A DNA stretch of 64,000 bases. Origin: Channa striata (Eukaryota; Chordata; Actinopteri; Anabantiformes; Channidae). The notes below the pieces were generated by a model. The model searched no databases. It was not told where the DNA came from and was given only the letters and a program-made list of their open reading frames with translations. The stretch covers positions 2,740,501 through 2,804,500 of the forward strand of contig CM065176.1 of NCBI GenBank assembly GCA_033026295.1. The letters are read 5' to 3'. Below, piece after piece: positions 1 through 11,327 of this stretch (the first letter of the stretch is position 1; each line of letters opens with the position of its first letter). The translations under genes and the position numbers were made by a program.

Positions 1-241
1 CCTAAGGTCTGCAAAATGTCGCTAATGTTTCTGTGTCTGAGAAGCTAAAATTCTGCAGTATCAATAGTTCGAAAAAAGCTAGTGAGCTGATCTGAATTTA
101 TAAATAATCTGTTTATTTCCAATGCTCACTACTGAAGAAATGGCTTAACATTAAGGGAACAGTGGAATGATCAGCAGGGAAAGACTGAAGAATAACTCTT
201 TTCTCCTCTTGCTTCTCTGTCCTACTCTTTCTGCACCGCAG

Positions 242-2984
242 TGATACCGCAGCTGGACCAGTGCCAAGGTGCTGTGTCACTATGGCAACAGTGTGTGGGG
301 CAGGGCAACGTGTACAGCACCTCTGCTGAGAGTTTTCTGCTTACACTGTCTACAGCCTACTCCAGCATACTGCCTGAGAGAGCCAGCAGCTTGGCCGGCA
401 TAGGTACCGTAACATCTGCGTGTGTCTGTGTGTGTGCGCAGAGGTCAGTGTAGTTCATGTGTCCTGTCAAAACGTATGTTTTCCAGTGTTCCTGTGTCTG
501 GTGGAGCGAGTGCTCGATCAGAGGTTGCCACGACGAGGCAGCAACCGAGACCAAGTGATGGTGACGCTGTTCCAGCTGTGGAGTTATTTAGAGGCAAACG
601 ACATCAGTGACATCAAAGCGCACATCACCGAACTGGCAGGAGAGGGTATTACACAATCACACACACACACATGCACACACACAGCAAGAACTGCAGTGAG
701 AAATCAGTGGCAATAATAAATTATCCTTTTCTTTGACCAGTGTGGTTAATACACCGCCTGGATACATGTAACCAGGATGTGATTGTCCAGACTCTACGGC
801 GTCCTGCAGAGTGCAGCCTGAGGAGAGAAGGACTTCACGCTGTGGCCAAATTACTGAATGACCCACGAGGCAAAGTGTCAGCCTCTGCCAGCTCTGTACT
901 GAGGAGTCTGGCTGTGCAGCCCAAACAGAGGGAGCAGGTGAGAGAACACGGCAGTGCACAAATGGGTCTGTAAGAGTACGACAGAAACACTCATGAAAAG
1001 AGAGTATTTCCTGGAGCAAATGAATATTTTATTACAAAATTGTCTTCTTTGACACACACTTGGTGTGTTCTGAATGTCTTTATAATTGCGCAGTGTTTGA
1101 ATATTTTACCATCAAGGCAGTTTTTTTGACAGAATGGCCAATCTGTATATAGTGTAAAGGCATACTCTTTGATTTCTATTGTTGGAGATGTTCCACACTT
1201 ACGATAAGATAAACCTTTATTCGTCCCACAGTGTGGAAATTTCCACACGCTGCACAACATGATGACAACTCTGGTTTAGCAGCAATAAGAAAGCGTTCCT
1301 TCGCTGGGTGTGTTTAAACAATGTCAACTCAAAATACGGATTCTGTAATAAACGTATGAAATAGACTGTACTGAAAGTACATTCTGTACAGTCTCAAGAC
1401 TTTTAAACAAATTATATAACTAGGAACACACTTACTTAAGCCAGCGGGTGTCTTATAGTCTGTGTGTGAAAGATTGTGTACATTGTCCTCCCTAGGCTGT
1501 GGTCAGCTGTCTGGAGCTGCTTGAAGACAAAAACGTGGACAGCAGGGTTTGTGGCTGCAAGGCATTAGCTTGTCTCAAGGTACTAACAGTTAGAAGTTTG
1601 TGTTTTAATTCATAGCTGTCTCACTCTGTAAAATGCTGTTTCAAAGGATAATATGTCTAGTAATCGCTATACAGATGCTAAAACGTCTATTGGCTTTCAA
1701 ACATTGTTTGACCATCGTTGTTTGCCAAAGAATACCAAAGCACATGAGCCAGAGACACTGCTCCACTGGATAACCTGTGCCATCATTCCAAAACATGTGG
1801 CTGACATTGTGACGGTTTGCTAAATAGCGACCCAAGAGCAGAAACACATACGCAGGCGGAGGTGGTGGATGAAAAAAAACAAGTTTAATGTACACGAAAA
1901 CACGGGAAAACACAGAACTCCCCAAAGCAAAGGCACAACAAAAACCAACTCCTCAAAAGGAAGAGCGCCTAAACCGATAAGTACTAGCTACAAAAGACAG
2001 AGCAAAAAACCAGGACCGACGAACCAGAGTTACACAGTCCCAAACACCAGCTTCTCAGTAGGTGAGGGGACAGACAGGAACAGACACAGCATACACGACG
2101 CACCAACACCGAGTGCCTGTATGGAACAGGTTTTAAAGGTCTGCTCTAATCAGTCCCAAGTGCAGGCAGCTGTGCACCCCACTGATGGCACTGGCTACAG
2201 GTGAGGCCAAACCGGGAGAGGGAGCTGCTGACCTGCACAGAGAGAAACCGAGTTAGAGAAGCATCCAAAAAACCACAACAAGAACAGAAAAACACACAGA
2301 CTATGACAGACATATTTATAACACATGTTGGCCCACATTCACAACTGGTATTTCTTTATAAGGTAGCTGGTCAACTGTGCATGTGCCAGATCTCATAAAT
2401 TAGTACAGTATATAAGAATAAACGTGTCATCCCGTGGAGTGTTCTGGCTGATGAATTTTTAGTTTTTGGGCATGCAGGTCACAAACTGACAAGGGACTAA
2501 ATGTGAGTCGAGTAGATTCCGTATTGGTGTCAGCATCTGTTTTGAATTATCCTTTAAGCTAACATCTACCCAGTATGGCACAGTAGTGGTACTATTGAAA
2601 AAAAAGTCCTGCCCTGAACTCTTGATCAAAGTATGTCTGTATTTATTCCAGGCCAAAGAAAGCATCGACCAGTTAGTCTACCTTTGTCAGACAGACAAGG
2701 ATGAAGTCAGAGATGCTGCCAAGCAAGCGCTGCTAATGCTGGGTAATAACAAATTCCTGTTAGTGGGACTACACCAACGTTGTGTCACCTTCTTTAACAC
2801 AAATGTTCTGTATCTGTCCATTGATTTGTCGTTGTTTAATCCACTTTTTCTGCTTTTGGCTTCCATTTATTCATTGTGTGGAGCAGGTGAGGAGGGAAAG
2901 ATGGCGCACAGACATGTGGAAATGTCTCATGACCGCATACCCAGACTCTTCGCTCCAGGAAGCATGGCCAGCACAGCTTTCTAA
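242..2984 (+). CDS. RIPOR1: RIPOR1 (FAM65A), last six coding exons; 5' part lies outside the window
   Basis: Exons read as 242-403, 487-645, 741-937, 1496-1579, 2652-2742 and 2887-2984 (TAA). All introns are GT..AG and phases match, giving about 262 codons. The protein shows FLCLVERVLDQRLP and LFQLWSYLEANDISDIKAHI, then helical HEAT/armadillo-like repeats (LRREGLHAVAKLLNDPRGKV, VVSCLELLEDKNVDSRVCGC, EVRDAAKQALLMLG) and ends in GSMASTAF, the C-terminus I associate with the FAM65/RIPOR family. Family knowledge: RIPOR proteins bind active Rho GTPases and act in cell polarity and Golgi positioning. The N-terminal Rho-binding part is upstream of the window. The RIPOR1 choice over RIPOR2/3 rests on the neighbouring CTCF gene. 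The first two complete introns are very short (83 and 95 nt). Confidence 0.9.
1195..1262 (-). repeat. LINE 3'-end fragment in RIPOR1 intron
   Basis: The stretch containing GATAAGATAAACCTTTATTC and GTCCCACAGTGTGGAAATTT reads, on the minus strand, like the common 3' terminus of fish non-LTR elements (a GTGGGAC..AATAAAGG..TATC tail). Only the tail is present. Family attribution is from memory. Confidence 0.5.
1808..2310. repeat. Probable dispersed element in RIPOR1 intron 4
   Basis: This block begins near TGTGACGGTTTG and ends near CAGACTATGACAG. It contains an open + frame (1869-2204) of lysine, threonine and proline-rich composition with no domain I recognise. The TGTGAC start and (A)TGACA end could be imperfect inverted ends of a transposable element. 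The frame is not in phase with RIPOR1 and no RIPOR homology is visible, so I do not call it an exon. Confidence 0.3.
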
Positions 2985-5900
2985 CACAACAAACACCCAC
3001 TGTTGTGAGCACAACACGATGGGAATATTGTGTTTTGCCAGTACATTATGCTGTTCTTCTATCCTGTAACTACCACATACAGTAACCACAAAAATACGGG
3101 CGGTGTGTAGTGAATACACTGGTGGGAGGACTGCAACACTTTTAAACACTGGGCAAATATTTCAAGTCCATAAGCTACAGACTACTGGTTAATGTAACCA
3201 CTTTGAGAAAAGAGACAGTAAAGATGCTGGGAAGTCAAGTGCGAATCAACGGGAGAAATGTGGGTTGACATTAGGCATCTTCAAGTTCCAGTTGCAAATA
3301 CTTTCACTCGTTTCTTGTCAGCAGTTATGTGCATTCATGGCCCAAACACAATCACACATGTTGAAAGCTATTGAAAGACATTTTCATAGCCTTCTAAATG
3401 CCAAGGTTTATACACAGTTTTACTATTATTTTACACATGCACATACACATGCACGCATATACATTTTTATATATATTACATTTTTTAGTTTATTATTTTG
3501 ACTTGACTCTGAAGTACTGGTTGTAAGTGGTTTAACTAGTAAGAGAAATGTTTCCAATGATATTCCATGGCAGTATGAGCAGACTGCAAGTTATGAATAA
3601 CACTTTCAGGAAATTTCAATAGAAGTGTAGAAGCAAAATATTCTTGCACAATGTTTTACACTAACTGGAAATATGGTGTCTTTCTAAACATATATGCATT
3701 GGCCTATATCTTTCAAATCAGGACAGGATGCTGGTTTGTTACATGACAAAAACAGAGGCACATTGACATTGACACTACAGAACATTTGAGGTAATTAAAA
3801 CACACTTTATCTTAATGGGGAACTGACAGCAGAACTACGATCTAGTCTGAGGAAAGAACAATGCTTGAGTCAAAACCCCCAGAAGACTAAGAGATAACAG
3901 AAAATATGTTCCATTACCAGACTAATTTTCAAAAGAAATAAGCTACTGTAGAGCAAGTCATCATGTCCATAAATTCACTTACAAAAGTAGGAAGAAATAT
4001 GTTTGTTTGCAAAATATAGATGATTTAAAGCTAGATCAAACAGACTTAATGCCATCATGATCTGTGTTAGTTGAGATTCTTTCAGGCCTCTCTTTCACAT
4101 TTAGACAAACGGAGGAAGCTTTGATCCAAAGAAAGGAACACACACCAGACAATTGGGGTCCAGTGTCTTGCTAAAGGACACTTCATCCTGTGCACCAGAT
4201 TGGCTCTCCATTCTGACTTTAACCTTCCTATAGCCTGACAACATCAAAAGACAAAAGCCATTCAGGATGCTCAGGTGAAACAGCAACTTCCACCTGTTAT
4301 TCTTACCAAAAAAAAGTTTTACTTTGAAGTGGTAAAAAAACAGCGCTTGTTTCCACTGAGCTGAATTCCACGCAGTGTAAGTTTCTTTACAGTCTTTGGA
4401 ATATGTCAGTGAAGCTGGAGTCTTTTGGCAAATGATATTAAGTTGTAAGTAAGTTTGTAAGTTTGTATGTTTAAACAGTGGCATCAACTAAAAGAAGAGA
4501 ACGTTATCATAACATATTTCTTACAGAAGGATATATAATCTGGCTTTATACCATGACATTCAATATTCCGTGTTTATAAATTGTTTATATCTAAAAGAGT
4601 GTTCACCTGTAAATATATCTTTTATATATTTTTTATTATGTAAGGACATCGTTCTTTTGTGTACTGAGCTTTTGAATGACTACTGTGGCACATAACTGCT
4701 GTAAATAGAGTGGCATTCTTTCTGAAGTTTGTGGAGGACTCTGACAGTCGTCAGTCATCAGTTCACATGAAATTTAGAAAGAATATGAATTGAAATGTGT
4801 TTGCATTCATCACACCTATTAAAAGAGAGTCATGTTTTGGAATAATTGGAATAAATTTTGATTCCCCCTCCAAAAAAAACCCACTAATAATCAAAGGATG
4901 TGGGGTTTTTTGTCTAATTATGCCATATACTAGAATTAAGATACCAAAATCTTCAGTGCCACTGACATGTTCTCTGTCATTATTGAACGTAGACACATAT
5001 CATTTACCAAAGAAGAAAACTTAATAGCTTGAAATTACCAAAGTTGTTTACAACATCTGTATTGTGTAATTACAATTTAGTAACATATGATGCGCAGTTG
5101 TGACATGACAACATGATGGATTTCAAGATACAGTTTATTATTTTCTGATATTAAGTAATAAGTTAGCATAATGGCTATTTTTATTTTATTTTCCGCACAG
5201 CAAAGCTTAGTGTTTTAGATTTTTGAGTTGTGCTTTATACAAGGCAACATGGTTTTATTTTATTTGAAGACAGGATCATCCCAGTATATCATGTCTCTGG
5301 CAATAATGTAACATAACGTAAACAAAGAGCTGATGTTCCCTGTGAACGATTACCAAACCTACTCCAATTTTGATTTGTAACCTGATACTGACGTAGAAAA
5401 ATGAACAATACTGCATGTGTTGTACTAGAGCCCATATGAAGTCAAGGATGTTACTGACCACTGTCAGTTTGACCAGTTCCAGTGCCTGTTGTCATGCCTC
5501 AGTGACTTTGATGATTCCTGGTTTCCCCATCCCACAACATGGGTAACCCCATAGGTTTTGTTTGGTTTGGCTAATTCAAGAAACATTTGATGAATCCATG
5601 AAATTATTTTAGACATTCATGTTGCTATCAAGATCAAATGTAATGGAAGGTGATTCTCTGACGTCTTGAGTGTCATCACCAGGTATAACTTCAGTTTGAC
5701 CTACTGGTTTATGACCAAATATGCATAATCCCAAACATTCTTATTACAGTGTTCAACTGTTTAAAAATGTTGATGCAGAGCTTTCATTACATTGCCCACA
5801 GTTGTTTTTTAAGGTAAAAGAGTATCAGTAACAGAAAATGTAGCAATTCAAGTCTGACTGCTGACACTTTGGAGCATGTCAATTTCCACACCCTGGAAAT

Positions 5901-6960
5901 GTTCGAACAGTTGCTGATGAGTCCAGACAACGAATACTTCTTTAGGTTCCCAATGTGCCAACTCTATTTACCGCTATTAGACTGACTTAGATCTTCTTAA
6001 CAACACTGAGAATGTGCTTCCTTTTGACCAACAAATCTGTCATGTTGTTAAAAGTTGGACTCTTCTGATTACTTAAATGCCATGTCTTACTTTAATCAGA
6101 ATTTGGACAGAATAAAATCTGATAATAGATCCAGAAATTTGAGACAGAAGAATATACAGTTGTTTTCTATATTAACTCTGAACTTGATCTTAGTGTTTAA
6201 TATTCAGGGAGTAATCTTAGTTTCCCACATTGTTCCAATTGCATATGAAAACACCTAATTATTCCAGTGTCACACACACTATAAGCATGCATTGTACATT
6301 TCTGTAATAACACAGCGATGTGTAGCTGTACCTCTGCTTCTCAGCATGTCAGTGTTAAAGTGCCTTACGGTTTTATAGCAACAAGATACAGTTAGACATA
6401 GGTCAAATACTTTTATTTAAAGTATTGGTTGGAGCAGTGGAAAAGCCACTGTAGTGCAAATGTATCTTTTTATTTCCACATTTGATAAAAACATTGAAAA
6501 CAAAAATGATATTTTAATATATGTTCTATTAAATGTGTTGAATGAGTGCCTGCGTCCTTGTTTTTGTTCATTAGAAATATGCTGTACTGTGACCAAACAT
6601 AGACATTCTGAGGGCTGCCTTTCATGGGGAGTGTCATTTTTCCTGACATTTATCTAACATGTACCAAAGTACAGTAGTCTTTTGGTAATAGAACACAAAA
6701 CACAATGCAGCTTATGCTGCATGTTGCGCATGCATGGACGTTCGGAGGCCATAGTGGTCACAGAGAATGGTCCTCAGCTTAGGAGCAAACAATACACACA
6801 CATTTAAGAGGGCGAATAAAAGTCCTGCAGTCAGTGGGATTTAACTCAGGTTGTGTTAAAATCTAAACAATCCAAACCAAAGTGATTCTTGTTTAAAACT
6901 GCATAAACCATGATACTACTTTCATCCTGGCCGAAGCTTCACACAAAGCTCTCCTTCCTG
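2985..6960 (+). other. RIPOR1 3'UTR and RIPOR1-CTCF intergenic region
   Basis: AT-rich sequence without a convincing gene on either strand. AATAAA hexamers occur near 4850, 6111 and 6814, so the RIPOR1 poly(A) site cannot be fixed by eye. A short minus-strand fragment near 4165-4200 (GTGTCTTGCTAAAGGACACT) resembles the central part of the SINEs found elsewhere in the window. The rest shows nothing I can name. Confidence 0.5.
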
Positions 6961-6964
6961 ATTA

Positions 6965-8480
6965 ATGGCCGTCAATGTATTCCAACGGGGCGCCCCTCCT
7001 GGCCAATCAGGGTGTCTGCAGTAGCATCGACACCACCCCCCAGCGGCCGCACAGGCGCACTGAGCTCCCAACTGCCATTTTGTGACAGGCTACTCTGCTA
7101 AAGCGAGAGAGGGATTAAAACAAACTGCGAAGAACCCTGCGTTTCCTTAAGCTAGTGAAACTTTGTAGCAGACACCCAGTGCTTTCGACCGAGTTGAACG
7201 GAGGGAGAAACACACGAAAACAGGTAAACTACCACTACTTTTCTGGTTAGGGAGAGTTTGCAGGATCTTTAATCGGCCTCTAGGTGTCACGATGGGGCTC
7301 TGGGTCCGGGCAGCTCGTCGGAGAGTGTTTGTCTCCCTCTATCGTTATTGAAAAAGCCGTCAAAAAACGTTTAAATAACTGAAGTGCTTATAAATGTATG
7401 AGCACACGCTGTATTTCATGAATATCTGTGAAACTGTGGTCGAGGATAAGTCCCGATGAGTTTGCCGATTAGGCGGGAGAGTTTAGGCCGAGGCGTCCAT
7501 TTTCTCGCTTCTTTGTCTCCCGTCTTTATAGCCTTGACGACATGGAAACTGACGGATTTAAGTCTCCCGTAGCTAACGCTAGCATGTTTGCGTGTAGCTT
7601 TTTAACGTTACGCCAAATGTGGAACGGACATGGTTACAAACCCGTTATTACTATTGTAAAGTAAGCACATACTTCTGGTAGCAATTTACTCGGCGGTTGT
7701 TTCACTTTTGGCAGCTTGCGTGACGTTACAGCACCGTTGTAAGGAGTCATTGTAGCAGCTGACGTTAGCTAACAGCTAGCTAGGCTTGCCAAATGCAAAG
7801 GCCCTTCCCCACCCAACGTCCCGAGGAACGTTCCGTCGGATTTCACCCTTAGCGCTCGAGTCTGCAAACATGACGACAGCAAACGATCGTTTTAGCAACT
7901 AGTTTCACCGAGTTAGCAGTTGTTGCGTCAACTGAAACTGAAGTTGTGCGAGTCGGCGAAGAAACGCAACTTCAAAGTCACCACACGGAAACTGGGATTG
8001 AACGCGGAATGTGGACCGTGTTGGCGTTTACTGCAAAGCGATTCTCGTTGATTAACAGCCACCCATTTGCCATGACCCCGTGTGCGGCTCGTTTTCCCAG
8101 AACCTGCCATCTTCCAGGATCGAGTGATCTGCGTCTCTTCTTTTTTTTCCCTGTCATCGCGCCGTCGCTGTTGTTGCTCGCCCACCTAGAGCCTCATAGC
8201 CACAGATATATGTTACAGCAGAGAGCTCCCTCTACGACTCGGCTTGGAGAGGTACAAAAAATACCCTTATAGAAATGCTGGGAAAGGAGGCGACAGCTGT
8301 CCAAGTGGGTCCGCGTGCTTGTACTATACGGGAAACGGTCTGGGAAGGCCCACACTGGAGTCTCTAACATCCACTTAGCAACATAAGCACAAACGGAGAT
8401 GTACATTTACCTGCACGTCCCAGACGTGACAAGTGCAGCGGCAACTTGGACTTTTCCTTATTCGTCTGGACGGTCTTGAA
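6965..8480 (+). promoter_or_regulatory. CTCF: CTCF CpG-rich promoter region
   Basis: CG dinucleotides become frequent here, against AT-rich flanks. A CCAAT box lies at 7003-7007 followed by GC-rich sequence (CAGCGGCCGC at 7041-7050). No TATA box is evident near the presumed start, which suits a housekeeping CpG-island promoter. The transcription start is inferred to be around 7050-7110. The CpG-rich zone continues about 1.3 kb into intron 1. Open frames on both strands at 7.9-8.4 kb are probably by-products of the composition. Confidence 0.7.
7100..7223 (+). other. CTCF: CTCF non-coding exon 1 (5' boundary approximate)
   Basis: A strong donor (ACAG|GTAAAC) follows 7223 just downstream of the promoter. 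The preceding 120 bases contain no ATG. The 5' end is estimated only, since no transcript data are available. Confidence 0.55.
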
Positions 8481-10094
8481 ATCCAGAGGCAGACCAGGGT
8501 CAATGCGAAGCGTTCCTTTTATCTCCAACTATGGTGAAAGTCAAATTAAACAGTTAATTTGGGATATACATATGGGGATGATGATGATGATAGAGATGTC
8601 TTCAATTTATTTTGGCTGTTGACAATAATGTTTTTCGTCTACATGAGCTCTAGAAAACAAAATTTATTTAAAATACATTATTTATTTAAACTATCTTCTT
8701 TCCCCACTAACTAAGGCCATATATGCCATATTAAATAAAAATATTACCAGAAGGGATGTCTTGTTTTTTTTTTTTTTTTTAATATTCCAAACAAGAATAA
8801 CATTAGGAATAGCTGTGCGAAAACAACAGAAAAGCAATGCTCAACTATAGTGATGACATACTGGGGAATAAATGTTGCCCAAACCCAGGTGGCCTACAGT
8901 CTTTAGAGGACAGTTGCAATGTCTCATGGAACTTGGCAAGTTTAAACTTGTAAGTAAATAAGCTCAGCACTGATGATTATAATTTAAACACAAATGTACA
9001 GTAGTGATACAAAATAACCATTACACAAACTTAAAGAAAAAAGTATAAGGTGTCTTAGTCCTATGTGGGAGCCAAAAATAGCCATGGATGTGGTTATTGT
9101 TTTTTTATCTTGTGGTAGAGGTATAATTGTCTTGTTACACTGAGATAACAAAACTCCTTTTTTAGTGTATCAAAATAATTTGTCAAAATCCAGATAACCC
9201 ATGAGTCTCAGAAATCTTGGCATGTGTATGTCACAACTAATATTCTAAAGTTACAAAGTTTGTATAGTAAAAATGCGATTTTGTTATGTTTGAACAGTGA
9301 ATATAGGCTATTGGATCTTCTGCATGATTGCGTTCATGTTTTATAAAATTTGTTATTATAGGATTACCTAGATAAACAATGCTTTCTTATTCTGAACTAC
9401 TGAATACCTCCATCCAATAGACAGCTCGTGTCTACTGGACATCCTTCATCCTTGTGAAATGGCCAGTGGTCAGCACCAGCATGACATATAGAAGATAGGA
9501 CCATCTGCTTGCAGCTCAATTTCAACAGCCCCAGAACATTTCTCCATACTTAACAAATTCAATTTATATATATAAAAAAAAAACATATACTCATATTTAA
9601 GGGAGGTTTGTGAGATCTTTATTATTACCTAATCCAATATCCTACTTATCAGTCAGTGATCGGAAGCCGATACATTTGGATTTTCCTAAGAAATTATCTT
9701 GTTATCGCAAGAAAACAAGTTTCAACTATCTTGTTGTCATTATATACCAACAAAAAAGATACTTGCATTCGTGGCTGTTGTCCACTTCCATAGTCTTCAG
9801 AAGTGAAGAATAACACACAAAAATACTACAGACAACAGAGTTAACGGTAAAAATACCACACAGCTTACTATGTAAAGTCTGTTCTCCACTGGCATGATGG
9901 CCATCATCTGCTCAGATTCTCATAGAAGCTGGCTGACTGGTTCTCACAGTGTCAAAAATGTAGAATCAAGAGTTAAGTTGAATAAATGGACCACATATAA
10001 GTCTAAAACTTTCTTACATGGAAAAAAAATCTAAATTTAATATAGCAGCTTAATTGCAGTATGAGCTAGGATGAGCTTTTTACCAGCTCTGAGT

Positions 10095-10560
10095 TTAATC
10101 AAATCGAAATCAATCCAGAGTTTATTTATATAGCACTTTCCTACAACTGACAGGTTGACCGAAGTGCTTTACAGCAAAAAGAAGAGATTTAATATGTATA
10201 AAATGCAGACATAATTAAACACAGTTTTACAGAAAAAGAAGAGAAAAGGAAGTTTTGTGTCATCCAGGAAATAACTTTTTACAATCTCTTCTCAGTTTGC
10301 TGAGCCATTTTTTGCACCAAATGGGAAATAGATTTGAATGTCGTCCAAATAATAGTGGAAGGAAAGGCTATACTTTTTCAGAATAGAGCCCAAAGTTTAA
10401 ATTCTCCGCCAAGACCACTGGTTGGTGCTGAAGGCATTCGAGGATACCTGGCTAATGGAAGTCTAGACAAATCAGCTCCCAGAGTATCCTTAAAAAACCT
10501 GCAGAGCAAGGTTATTTGGTTAAATGCAGACTTAAAATGGGAAGAGTACTAGTGCGGTTA
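10095..10560 (-). mobile_element. L2-type LINE fragment in CTCF intron 1
   Basis: On the minus strand, 10325-10410 translates to FHYYLDDIQIYFP, recognisable as the catalytic motif C region of an L2-type reverse transcriptase (usual form YADD). At 10105-10165 the minus strand carries a tail with GTAAAGCACTT and CTATATAAATAAA, similar to LINE/SINE tails elsewhere here. The fragment is degraded and carries no intact frame. Confidence 0.6.
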
Positions 10561-11002
10561 CTGATGAGGTTTAACAAGTCTGCAAGAACAGAAGTAGAGA
10601 GAAGAATGCAGATTGAGAAATGGCTGAAGGCTTCGTGGACAGCCCAGAGATTTGGGTCCATGTAGGCTGTCTGCAGCCCTAGTGCACCAACTGCACGTGT
10701 CAGAAAAGTGAGCTGCTACCAGTATATCAATACCACATAAAATGAGTACTGAAATTGAACATTAACTAGACTAGTCACAAATCTGTGTGTTTATTTGCAT
10801 TATTTGTTTGAATATTCTACTTTTATGTACCTGGCACTGTGGCATATGGGTTGAGCAAATTCACTAGTCATCTTTCAAAATCACCTGCATTTGGCAAGTG
10901 GCAGGCGGTTAATATTTAGGCCATGCCAATGGTTTTAGTAATAATAGTGGTAGTCTGCAATGTAATACTGTGTGATTAAAAAATCCCCCTTTCCTTTTGC
11001 AG

Positions 11003-11327
11003 GTTTTCAGTCAGGTATCACCCTGAACTCCCAGGTAAGCTTAAGGGAATTAAAAAGTTTACAATACAGCAGTCCATTTTTAGAGACTTATGTGCTGTTC
11101 AATTCACCAAGTGTGTATGAAAGAAGTATTTCAGTGTGCAAGTGCAGCTGTGTAACATGTCCCTCTCCCTTCCCGTAGGTTGGCAGGGTCAGTGAGCTAG
11201 CAGACAGTTGATTCAACAAAGCTCAGGGTATTCAGCAGCAAAGCAAATGAAAGATCATCTAAACAGCAATACCGCAGCCCAGAGTACAGATACTATGATA
11301 GCAGTCAATTTATCATTGCTATTACAG
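11003..11327 (+). other. CTCF: Two putative CTCF 5'UTR exons (11003-11034, 11179-11327)
   Basis: 11003-11034 is bounded by a pyrimidine-rich acceptor (CCTTTTGCAG) and a good donor (CCAG|GTAAGC). 11179-11327 is bounded by CTTCCCGTAG and ACAG|GTAACA. Neither holds an ATG in a coding-like context for CTCF, so they are inferred to be leader exons. The second has an ATG at 11247 whose frame stays open to the exon end (see findings). Existence is predicted from splice signals only. Confidence 0.5.

Noticed and set aside
1869..2204. Extra RIPOR1 exon with a 111-codon frame
   Set aside because: Repeat-like composition, no acceptor in phase, and exons 1496-1579 and 2652-2742 already join in phase 0.
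7928..8406. Open frames on both strands in CTCF intron 1
   Set aside because: GC-rich promoter flank produces long frames by chance; no domain, no splice signals in phase, no family resemblance.
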